6,649 nucleotides of DNA. It comes from Candidatus Latescibacterota bacterium. Its GTDB lineage: Bacteria; Latescibacterota; UBA2968. Positions within the stretch are counted from its first letter, which is position 1. Every line of letters begins with the position of its first letter. The DNA lies in NCBI GenBank assembly GCA_018650745.1, contig JABIFK010000444.1, positions 1-6,649 on the forward strand, written 5' to 3'. The position numbers and the translations under genes were made by a program. The notes under the pieces are model-generated. The model did no database searches and was not told the origin of the DNA. It was given only the letters and a program-made list of their open reading frames with translations. Of the stretch, positions 1 through 5,961 are shown piece after piece.

Positions 1-792
1 AGAAGGACCCGAAAAGATCACAGGCACATTCCAAGGATCACCATTGGGTTTGGGTGTGGCATCATAACCCGAAATAACACCCGTAAACCAACCAGAAGCA
101 CCACGACGACCTGTTGCGCCATTACTCATACTGTTGATCGGTTCGTTGCGCCAGTTCAACGTCAAAGCGTTGATTTTGTTGTCTGTCTTTTCTGGGTTAC
201 CATCACCATCAACATCCAAACGACCGGTGTTGGTCAATTCCAACTCCATAATAATAAAGTCGTTCATATTGGCGTGGTTAAGTGTCCACTGTTGCAAACG
301 AAACTTGGTGGTCACACCCAAGTTTGTGGGTGTGGTACCTTCATAAACCATATGATGACGTTTGTTGGGGTCAACATAATGTGCCGCTGCATCAATTGTA
401 GCAGCACCCACACCCGGTGTCCAGACACCAAAAGCATAATTACCTGCTTTTGGATTGCTCGACGTTGTAGCGGTGTTGAAGTTGGCATCGGGGTTGTATT
501 CGATCATTTCCAGATCTTGTCCCCAAGGCAAGTGGATATTTTCGCCACCAGGATATGTCATCGTAGGTGTTGTCCACTGGCGGTCAAGGTTACCAATACG
601 CATCAAGTTATAAAGCGTGTTGGTGTTGGCAGCATTCTCACCATAATAGGTTCTGCCCGTTGGCTCAGTAGCACCAAATTGAAACGAATCCCACAAATCA
701 CCAGCAGTAAAAACGCCCTCAGAAAACGCGGAGCTTGTCATGGTGAGCAGCAATGCCGCCACCAGCCCCTGGGCCTTAAATAACTTTCGCAT
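1..792 (-). CDS. Exported protein of unknown function, partner of the TonB receptor (C-terminus off window)
   Basis: The frame is open from ATG at 792 to the left edge, giving 264 residues of a longer protein. A strong Shine-Dalgarno AGGAGGAAG (799-809 region) sits 8 nt before the ATG. Residues 1-24 look like a Sec signal peptide: basic MRKLFKAQ, hydrophobic GLVAALLLTM, then TSSAFS with likely cleavage before Glu25. The mature part is rich in Asn, Thr, Gly and aromatics, as in secreted beta-rich proteins. Residues 193-204 (DVDGDGNPEKTD) form a DxDxDG loop resembling calcium-binding EF-hand or thrombospondin-3 type loops, with Pro at the usual hydrophobic position. It starts 65 nt after the receptor stop with no terminator between, so the two are probably co-transcribed. 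I do not recognise the family, and it does not read like SusD. In FCB bacteria such proteins often end in a sorting domain, but that end is not visible. The gene is certain; its role as a surface or periplasmic partner is inference. Confidence 0.88.
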   Translation of the reverse strand, partial: MRKLFKAQGLVAALLLTMTSSAFSEGVFTAGDLWDSFQFGATEPTGRTYYGENAANTNTLYNLMRIGNLDRQWTTPTMTYPGGENIHLPWGQDLEMIEYNPDANFNTATTSSNPKAGNYAFGVWTPGVGAATIDAAAHYVDPNKRHHMVYEGTTPTNLGVTTKFRLQQWTLNHANMNDFIIMELELTNTGRLDVDGDGNPEKTDNKINALTLNWRNEPINSMSNGATGRRGASGWFTGVISGYDATPKPNGDPWNVPVIFSGPS

Positions 793-857
793 AAAAAACT
801 TCCTCCTGAATAAATTCATATCGAGATTATCCAAACATACTTCAAATAAAAACCAAT

Positions 858-3827
858 TTAGAAGTCTAAACTAATCCCGAGAGCAACTTCACGGGGTCGG
901 TCATAAACGGACAAACCTTGAGCCGTAAAGGATCGATCCAAAACACCACCTGGATTGGGATCAATTGCACTATCTCGAATAGATTCTTCCCAAACGGTTC
1001 GACTGGCCACATCACCATTATCAAACGAAATGATGTTGGCTTTGTCAAACAAGTTGCGAATTTCAAAGAAACCGCTGGCATACATGCTTTCACTGATTTT
1101 GAAACCACGTGTCACACGGAAATCTGAACGGAAAGACCAAGGGGACTTACCCGTTTCACGCCCACGCAAATCGGTAGACGTTTCTTGGTATCTAAAAGTG
1201 AAACCACTTTCAGCCGACGAAATCAATGTGGCATTAAACTCACCAGGCAAAGCGGCCTGCAAAGTCAATGTCAAACGGTGTTCACGGTCAAAACCCGAAG
1301 CCAGTGGATTACCACCACCATTTACATTGGCTTCATAGGTATTAAACGTATACCGGTCATCAAATGGAATTTCTGTGCCACCATCTGCAGCGTTTGAATA
1401 AGAAGTCTTGTCTGGGAATGGTGTGGCACCAGAACGCACCGACTGCTTGATATAACTATAGGCGTAGTTCACACGCCCAGAAATCATGCTGTTGCCAGGG
1501 CGTTTTTCAAGCGAAAGCTCAAAACCACGGCTGTCAGCATATCCAAAGCTGGTGATATACGTCAACGCACCAAAACCATTACCTGCAGCAGGCGTAATCG
1601 AATAACCTGTTGAGGTGTAGTTTTCGATGTCGCGATAATAGATTGCAATGTCAAACAAATAATCGTTGCTAAAACCATACTGCAAACCAATTTCATAAGC
1701 AGTGGCTTTGTAAGGATCTGCACCTGAATCCCACATTGCAGGCAATGATGGATTCGAGAAAATACCATAGTTTTCATACAGATTAGAAAATGATCGTGGT
1801 GAGTAGAACTTGCCCCACGAATAGTGCATGGCTGCATTGTCTGTGATCGGGTGAGAAATACCCAATCGCGGTTGCAATGTCCATTTAGTATCAATGTCTT
1901 TGTCCAAATTCTGACGTCGAATCACATGACCATTGGCCAAAGTTTCTTCTGTAGAAGGATCAAAGATATTGCTAAATGTTTTGGCACCCGAATCAAAACC
2001 GTCTAAACGCACACCTGCATTAATGATAATGCCTTCATACTCAATACGATCTTGCGCATAAACGGCATATTCTGAAGGGTGTACTTCAAATTCATTCTCT
2101 TCATACGGAAACGTTGGGCTAAAACCACCAATACGGTTTTGTTGTTGGAACTGAGAAACCGTGTGATAACGGTAGAGAATACCCGTTTTGATTTGGTGGT
2201 TAAAGTTGATCTGACTGGTCAAATCTGCTTTAATCTGAAACACGTCGCGGGTGAGCTCTTCATAATAAAAACCAGGCCCACCAAAGCGATACGCATTACC
2301 ACTAAAGTTGAGATCGTTGAACTTATCGTTACCAGGTGTTTTGGTAAAAAATGCTCGCGTGCCATCAGAGCGCACACCAGAACCGTCTACACCCATATAC
2401 TTGTCAACGTCTGCGGTGGTCCGGATAATGATAAAACCACCATTCTCATCCAGAGAAACAACACCATCACCATTGTCATCAGAATAACCAAATTCACTGA
2501 CGCGGTTCAAGTTTGAAACTTTAACTTCATAAAACGTTTTGGACGACAAGGTATGTGTCCATCCCAAATACCCCATCAGACCCAATTGTTTGTCAGCCCA
2601 AGCGCCTTCATTGAAATATTTCATCTTTCCACTAAATTTGCGGTTGTTCCAACCACCCAATTTACCGCCATCATCAATGGTCAAATTTGCTCTAACTTTG
2701 ACATTATCAGTCAAGCGATTGGTCAGCTTCAGCGAATACCGCATTGAGCGCTTAAATTCACCAGGGAATAAACCGTGGTTATTGTTAAAACGATAGGTTG
2801 CAAAATAACTGCTTTTACCCATCAAAGGACCACCCAAAGACAATTCGGCTTCATAAGGACGATCATCGCCATATCCAATTTTATCAATTGTGGCTTGATT
2901 GAACGTCAACAAATTTGCTTTTGCAACATTGTCAGGGTTATCAGATGCAGCCAAAGTCGCTTTTTCTTCGTTATACTTGTCTAAGTCGCTATACACATCA
3001 AGACCCTGGTTCTTTGTGCCACCAGGAGCGGTTCTAAAGAAAACACGACCGTCGTGGCTGGTACCACCATCTTTGGTCACCACATTGATCACACCCGCAC
3101 TGGCTGCGTCATATTCGGCATTGAATGTACCCGATATAATATCGAGTGACTGCACCGAACTGGCATTCACACCCACAGCACCAAATTCGTCGCCAGAAGA
3201 CCGATTGCCACCGTTATATCCTTGATATACAGCGTTGCCTTCACCACCAGAAAAATACGTATCTGAAACATCAACGCCATCTACCAAAATCTTGGTTTCA
3301 GATTTGCGACCACCACGAACAAAGCCACGGTAGACACTGGGGGTTGTATTTACCAAATCTTGCAAGTCAGCCACAGGCATCGAGTTGTTTAACTCAGATG
3401 GATCAATGCTTGCACGACTTGATGTTTGACTCTTTTCTACACGAGGGCGTTCAGCCATCACAGTGAGCATTTCACCTTCAATAGCTTGTGATGACAAATC
3501 AAAATCAAGATCTGTTGTCAAATCTTGACCCACTTTAACGCCTGTTTGTTGCACAGCTTGATAACCCACAAAGCTGGCTTGTACTGAATAGGTACCTGGC
3601 ACCACATTCAACAAAAAGTAACGACCTTCGCCATCTGTCGTTGTACCAACTGTGGCACCACCAACCGTCATTGTAACATTAACACCAGGGAGTGTTTCTC
3701 CCGAAGTCTTATCTTTGACAACACCCGAAATTTTACCATTGGCGGCTAAAACCGGTGAAGCCATCAACCCAAAACCAACAACGGCTAGGGCCAACAGGGT
3801 GAAAACCTGTTTGTATAAAGCACGCAT
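858..3827 (-). CDS. TonB-dependent outer-membrane receptor with N-terminal carboxypeptidase-regulatory-like domain
   Basis: This 989-residue outer-membrane transporter should import a substrate using TonB/ExbBD energy. ATG at 3827 is chosen because GGAGGA (3834-3839) lies 6 nt upstream and a signal peptide follows at once (residues 1-28, cut after SPVLA). The frame extends 17 codons further to a TTG at 3878, but that start has no ribosome site and would bury the signal. Residues 31-113 are a CarboxypepD_reg-like beta-sandwich (GKISGVVKDKTSGETLPGVN, then TDGEGRYFLLNVVPGTY). Residues 117-127 (EGEMLTVMAER) are a possible TonB-box region. Residues 140-255 are the plug, with ILVDGVDVSD, a Gly/Asn/Ser-rich insertion at about 193-213, and SAGVINVVTKDGG. 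The remainder is the barrel, ending REVALGISLDF with the terminal Phe expected for BAM recognition. Residues 450-461 match an EF-hand loop. It leads the operon with the exported protein at 792. The substrate is unknown; no SusD follows, so calling it SusC would be unsafe. Confidence 0.96.
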   Translation of the reverse strand: MRALYKQVFTLLALAVVGFGLMASPVLAANGKISGVVKDKTSGETLPGVNVTMTVGGATVGTTTDGEGRYFLLNVVPGTYSVQASFVGYQAVQQTGVKVGQDLTTDLDFDLSSQAIEGEMLTVMAERPRVEKSQTSSRASIDPSELNNSMPVADLQDLVNTTPSVYRGFVRGGRKSETKILVDGVDVSDTYFSGGEGNAVYQGYNGGNRSSGDEFGAVGVNASSVQSLDIISGTFNAEYDAASAGVINVVTKDGGTSHDGRVFFRTAPGGTKNQGLDVYSDLDKYNEEKATLAASDNPDNVAKANLLTFNQATIDKIGYGDDRPYEAELSLGGPLMGKSSYFATYRFNNNHGLFPGEFKRSMRYSLKLTNRLTDNVKVRANLTIDDGGKLGGWNNRKFSGKMKYFNEGAWADKQLGLMGYLGWTHTLSSKTFYEVKVSNLNRVSEFGYSDDNGDGVVSLDENGGFIIIRTTADVDKYMGVDGSGVRSDGTRAFFTKTPGNDKFNDLNFSGNAYRFGGPGFYYEELTRDVFQIKADLTSQINFNHQIKTGILYRYHTVSQFQQQNRIGGFSPTFPYEENEFEVHPSEYAVYAQDRIEYEGIIINAGVRLDGFDSGAKTFSNIFDPSTEETLANGHVIRRQNLDKDIDTKWTLQPRLGISHPITDNAAMHYSWGKFYSPRSFSNLYENYGIFSNPSLPAMWDSGADPYKATAYEIGLQYGFSNDYLFDIAIYYRDIENYTSTGYSITPAAGNGFGALTYITSFGYADSRGFELSLEKRPGNSMISGRVNYAYSYIKQSVRSGATPFPDKTSYSNAADGGTEIPFDDRYTFNTYEANVNGGGNPLASGFDREHRLTLTLQAALPGEFNATLISSAESGFTFRYQETSTDLRGRETGKSPWSFRSDFRVTRGFKISESMYASGFFEIRNLFDKANIISFDNGDVASRTVWEESIRDSAIDPNPGGVLDRSFTAQGLSVYDRPREVALGISLDF

Positions 3828-3833
3828 GATGCT

Positions 3834-3839
3834 TCCTCC
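3834..3839 (-). promoter_or_regulatory. Ribosome binding site that fixes the receptor start
   Basis: GGAGGA on the minus strand lies 6 nt before ATG 3827. Its position directly ahead of a textbook signal peptide decides between this ATG and the in-frame TTG at 3878. Confidence 0.85.
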
Positions 3840-3852
3840 ATTGAGGGTGAAA

Positions 3853-3888
3853 CTGCCATTATAATATCGACGAATCAAAAAATGGCAG
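3853..3888 (-). repeat. Inverted repeat in the receptor leader (8-bp arms, 20-nt spacer)
   Basis: CTGCCATT at 3853-3860 is perfectly complementary to AATGGCAG at 3881-3888. It lies about 14 nt upstream of the receptor Shine-Dalgarno. It could form a loose hairpin in the mRNA leader or act as a DNA operator. The minus strand also contains TATAAT (3858-3863) here, but no fitting -35 box is present. The role is unknown. Confidence 0.5.
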
Positions 3889-3991
3889 ACGACCTACCCG
3901 ACCAGTTCAACGTCTCATAAAACCATTAAATTCATTTACTTATGCCAAAAACCTCCTTTGCTCCTCCCGTTAAAAAGCCATCTGTGTTACA

Positions 3992-4011
3992 CTTCAAATA
4001 CAAGTTTGAAG
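3992..4011. repeat. Inverted repeat in the divergent region (7-bp arms, 6-nt spacer)
   Basis: CTTCAAA (3992-3998) and TTTGAAG (4005-4011) are perfect inverted arms. On the minus strand the right side of this element overlaps a secondary promoter candidate, TTTACA (4020-4025), 17 nt, TGTATT (3997-4002). Its 3' end reads TGTATTTG, one base from the Bacteroidota -7 consensus TAnnTTTG. It may be an operator or a short leader hairpin. Confidence 0.4.
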
Positions 4012-4063
4012 ATAAGTTTTGTAAATTCACAATATTAGGCTTGTACCAATGTTTAGGATAATA

Positions 4064-4077
4064 CCCTAAATTTAGGG
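4064..4077. promoter_or_regulatory. Perfect 14-bp palindrome, candidate operator
   Basis: CCCTAAATTTAGGG is an exact palindrome without a spacer. It covers the predicted -10 box (TAAATT, 4069-4074) of the receptor promoter, so a bound dimer would block RNA polymerase. The divergent HTH-cupin regulator starts 185 bp away and is the natural candidate to bind it. The palindrome is seen directly; its use as an operator is inference. Confidence 0.55.
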
Positions 4078-4097
4078 GCATCCTCTTTGGTTGTCAA
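4069..4097 (-). promoter_or_regulatory. Predicted main promoter of the receptor operon
   Basis: On the minus strand there is a perfect TTGACA -35 box (4092-4097), a 17-nt spacer and TAAATT as -10 (4069-4074, four of six consensus bases). The start site would fall near 4062. The -10 lies inside the 14-bp palindrome, which supports a regulated promoter. The consensus is sigma70-like; if the host uses the Bacteroidota-type promoter, this call weakens and the 3997-4025 candidate gains. Confidence 0.5.
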
Positions 4098-4188
4098 TGC
4101 TTTTTTGCGAAACCAATCGAGAGTATAAACCATTGATAATAAACCTGTTTTGTTTTTTTGAACGAAAGATTACATTGACATCTAACGG

Positions 4189-4216
4189 TTGATATATTAC
4201 TCTTAAAGTGTAAATT
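4189..4216 (+). promoter_or_regulatory. Possible promoter of the HTH-cupin regulator
   Basis: TTGATA (4189-4194), a 16-nt spacer and TAAATT (4211-4216) would start transcription near 4223, about 39 nt before the ATG. The -10 is the same hexamer as in the divergent receptor promoter. A perfect TTGACA at 4175-4180 is also present, but only a poor TACTCT lies 17 nt beyond it. Choice between them is uncertain. Confidence 0.35.
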
Positions 4217-4261
4217 AACGCAAAATTGGAAAAACAAAAAATAGTAATAAGTGAATTATAC

Positions 4262-4861
4262 ATGGAATCATTTGAATTTAACCCCATCACACTTGGCGGG
4301 CGCATCGACCGGATGCGCAACCAGCTAAAATATTCAATTGAAGAACTGGCCGATCGTTCAGATCTCAACAAGAATACGGTCAATCGTGTGATTAAGGGTG
4401 TCGGTAAACCCAACTTAAACACCTTTTTAAAACTTTGCAGTGCCCTCAAAGTCACACCCAACGACCTCATGGCCCCCAGTATCGAACAAAATGACCACTA
4501 CCGCGTGCTTCGCCCCACCGATGCCAAAACACTTGCTTTTCACAACCAAGAACCGGGCCTACGCATCGGTCTCATGATACACGAATTGCCACAAAGCACT
4601 ATGGGTTGTATGATGGTTGAATTTTCAGAGCGCACCAGCATGCGCAATCATGTAGGCGAAGAACTCTTGGTCTGCACATCGGGCCGCATAGGACTTACTA
4701 TTGGTGAAGAAGATCTTGAAATAGGTGTCGGCGAATCCATTATCTTTCATGCGTCAGAACCACACAGTTATTACAATGCCGACGCCACACGCGACAAATC
4801 AACAGCCATTAGTGCATTAACCGTTTCTTTTACAGACAGCCCCAGCAAACTGCCCTTATAA
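4262..4861 (+). CDS. HTH (XRE/Cro type) transcriptional regulator with C-terminal cupin domain
   Basis: This 199-residue protein is a DNA-binding regulator with a built-in small-molecule sensor fold. Residues 13-70 form an XRE-like helix-turn-helix: RIDRMRNQLKYSIEELADRS leads into the recognition helix NKNTVNRVIKG (36-46), followed by PNLNTFLKLCSALKVTPNDL. Residues about 115-190 are a cupin barrel. His130, Glu134 and His168 sit where cupin metal ligands normally lie (NHVGEE, and PHSYYN after a GVGES turn), so metal binding is possible. ATG 4262 is preferred, with weak AAGTGA 7 nt upstream. A TTG at 4226 would add 12 residues but has no ribosome site. The length is normal for HTH-cupin regulators such as the PuuR-like group. 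It is divergent from the receptor operon, suggesting it controls that operon and perhaps itself. The ligand is unknown. Confidence 0.93.
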   Translation: MESFEFNPITLGGRIDRMRNQLKYSIEELADRSDLNKNTVNRVIKGVGKPNLNTFLKLCSALKVTPNDLMAPSIEQNDHYRVLRPTDAKTLAFHNQEPGLRIGLMIHELPQSTMGCMMVEFSERTSMRNHVGEELLVCTSGRIGLTIGEEDLEIGVGESIIFHASEPHSYYNADATRDKSTAISALTVSFTDSPSKLPL

Positions 4862-4889
4862 GACAAATCCAACAGATGCTAAGATTCAA

Positions 4890-4922
4890 AAAGCCGTGAC
4901 AAATGATACCTGTCACGGCTTT
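4890..4922. terminator. Bidirectional intrinsic terminator
   Basis: AAAGCCGTGACA (4890-4901) and TGTCACGGCTTT (4911-4922) form a perfect 12-bp stem with a 9-nt loop. On the plus strand it is followed by a T-rich stretch and ends the regulator gene, 28 nt after its stop. On the minus strand it is followed by a T run and ends the DUF1684 gene. Convergent genes sharing one hairpin explains the symmetry. Confidence 0.9.
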
Positions 4923-4979
4923 CTTATTGTAAAAATACAAATCATTAAACTGAAGGATACAGCACCACCTTAAACGATC

Positions 4980-5867
4980 TTAGTGATGGCCATATGCTTC
5001 TTCACCGGCCAAAATACGCACCGATAATTTATTTTGCTCAGGTGGCAATGGACAGGTTGCAAATTCGGTGAATGCACAAGGTGGATTATATGCCTTGTTA
5101 AAATCAATAAACGTCGTACCCAAAGAATCAGGCCTGCTGACCGATAAAAAACGCCCCGCACCATAGGTTTCATTGCCACTGGTTTCATCCGAAAAAATGA
5201 CAAACCACGCTTCATCATCAAAACTGCCCAACGGATCCAAAGAATAGATTTTTTCCCCCACCTCAAAACGCAAAGCCCCCACACACATTTCTTCAGAAAC
5301 AGTTCCCAAAACATTTGGTATTTCAATTTTTTGGGGTGGATCGTATGCTTCAAACTTCGCTTTGATCCGCCAAGCCTCATCCACCTTAAACCGATCAATG
5401 CCTTTAAAAGTCAAACGATTTGGATGCGCAGTATTCTTTAATCGAATACCATATTTCCCCCCACGCACAATCACATACCATTGGTACGTGCCAGATGTCA
5501 AAACCGTCGGATCATCTGTAGCATCTGTCTGCAACACAATGTCTTCTACCGCTTGCCCCCTGAAAAATACATCCACACCTTTTATCGCTTGAAACGACAC
5601 CACACCATCTTGTAGAGTCATCAGACCAAAATGTGCTGGCATATCTGCTGGAAATATCACATCACTTGTCGCATGTGACCCCACAGTATTTTCACCCTCG
5701 GCCAACCAGAACAAACCTGCCAAACTCAACCAGCCGGTCGGTTTTTGTAATGAAGCCAACCGTTTGGCATGCCATCGATTCATTTTTTCTGTGTATTCCG
5801 TTTCCTCGACCAGCCCAAAATTTGTACACGCAAAAAACACAAATAAAAAACACAACAATGAACGCAT
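4980..5867 (-). CDS. Exported DUF1684 family protein, possible lipoprotein
   Basis: The 295-residue product matches the DUF1684 (PF07920) pattern through most of its length, a family without an established activity. Visible hallmarks are GWLSLAGLFWLAEGENTVGS (45-64), RGGKYGIRLKN with HPNRLTFKGI (135-157), a WRIKAKF segment (166-172), GNETYGAGRFL (231-241) and FIDFNKAYNPPCAF (253-266), then CPLPPEQNKLSVRILAGE. Cys264 and Cys272 lie in that last conserved block. The N-terminus MRSLLCFLFVFFACTNFG is a short hydrophobic export signal; Cys14 after FFA is a weak lipobox, so lipidation is uncertain. ATG 5867 is chosen because GGAG (5874-5877) lies 6 nt upstream and the signal begins there. An upstream in-frame TTG (5984) would overlap pntB and hide the signal. 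It is convergent with the regulator gene and lies 94 nt after pntB with a terminator between, so it may have its own promoter, which I could not locate. Confidence 0.92.
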   Translation of the reverse strand: MRSLLCFLFVFFACTNFGLVEETEYTEKMNRWHAKRLASLQKPTGWLSLAGLFWLAEGENTVGSHATSDVIFPADMPAHFGLMTLQDGVVSFQAIKGVDVFFRGQAVEDIVLQTDATDDPTVLTSGTYQWYVIVRGGKYGIRLKNTAHPNRLTFKGIDRFKVDEAWRIKAKFEAYDPPQKIEIPNVLGTVSEEMCVGALRFEVGEKIYSLDPLGSFDDEAWFVIFSDETSGNETYGAGRFLSVSRPDSLGTTFIDFNKAYNPPCAFTEFATCPLPPEQNKLSVRILAGEEAYGHH

Positions 5868-5873
5868 ACCTGA

Positions 5874-5877
5874 CTCC
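5874..5877 (-). promoter_or_regulatory. Ribosome binding site deciding the DUF1684 start
   Basis: GGAG on the minus strand lies 6 nt before ATG 5867. It supports this start over the longer TTG-started frame that would run into the end of pntB. Confidence 0.6.
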
Positions 5878-5885
5878 AATACATT

Positions 5886-5919
5886 AAAAAAAGGCGCGGA
5901 TACCACATACGCCCCTTTT
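5886..5919 (-). terminator. Likely intrinsic terminator after pntB
   Basis: On the minus strand AAAAGGGGCG (5910-5919) can pair with CGCCTTTTTT (5887-5896), a 10-bp stem with two G-U pairs and a 13-nt loop; the T run extends to 5886. It lies about 43 nt after the pntB stop and only 18 nt before the DUF1684 start codon. Confidence 0.65.
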
Positions 5920-5961
5920 CCTGTTTCACCGACATAGCCTAAATGTGTGCCATTATTCTTC

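Larger units (their letters stand above)
3828..4261. other. Divergent regulatory region between receptor operon and HTH-cupin regulator
   Basis: These 434 bp hold no convincing protein gene. They lie between the starts of two divergent genes and are AT-rich. From the receptor side outward they contain: an 8-bp inverted repeat with a 20-nt spacer (3853-3888); a six-codon mini-ORF (3915-3935); a double Shine-Dalgarno-like purine tract (3951-3968); a 7-bp inverted repeat (3992-4011); TTAGG repeats at 4035, 4053 and 4072, the last inside a 14-bp palindrome (4064-4077); a minus-strand promoter (4069-4097); and a plus-strand promoter candidate for the regulator (4189-4216). If the main minus promoter is right, transcription starts near 4062 and the receptor mRNA leader is about 235 nt, long enough for RNA-level control. 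I see no cobalamin or other riboswitch consensus that I can recognise. Confidence 0.7.

Noticed and set aside
134..783. Plus-strand open frames opposite the exported protein, including one of 169 codons
   Set aside because: They are shadows of the minus-strand gene, which has a signal peptide, a strong ribosome site and an unbroken frame; the plus-strand products are Cys/Ile/Thr-rich without domain features.
857..870. TTTAGAAGTCTAAA inverted repeat at the receptor stop codon
   Set aside because: Arms of 6 bp around a 2-nt centre cannot make a useful RNA hairpin, there is no T run, and most of it is coding sequence for the conserved C-terminal Leu-Asp-Phe.
858..3827. SusC annotation for the receptor
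   Set aside because: The domain order is similar, but no SusD follows and the plug insertion and N-terminal region do not decide for SusC; the general TonB receptor call is safer.
3828..3878. Longer receptor N-terminus from TTG 3878
   Set aside because: It would put 17 residues in front of the signal peptide, and the strong ribosome site lies inside this extension, 6 nt before ATG 3827.
3828..4062. Cobalamin riboswitch, which often precedes TonB receptors
   Set aside because: I could not find the conserved B12-box type sequence in the leader on the minus strand.
4064..4077. CCCTAAA/TTTAGGG as telomere-type repeat
   Set aside because: Only one copy in each orientation forming a palindrome, no tandem array, and the context is a bacterial promoter.
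4072..4470. Minus-strand open frame of 132 codons across the regulator start
   Set aside because: It is antisense to the clear HTH domain and promoter region, has no recognisable domain or ribosome site, and its product looks like random coding.
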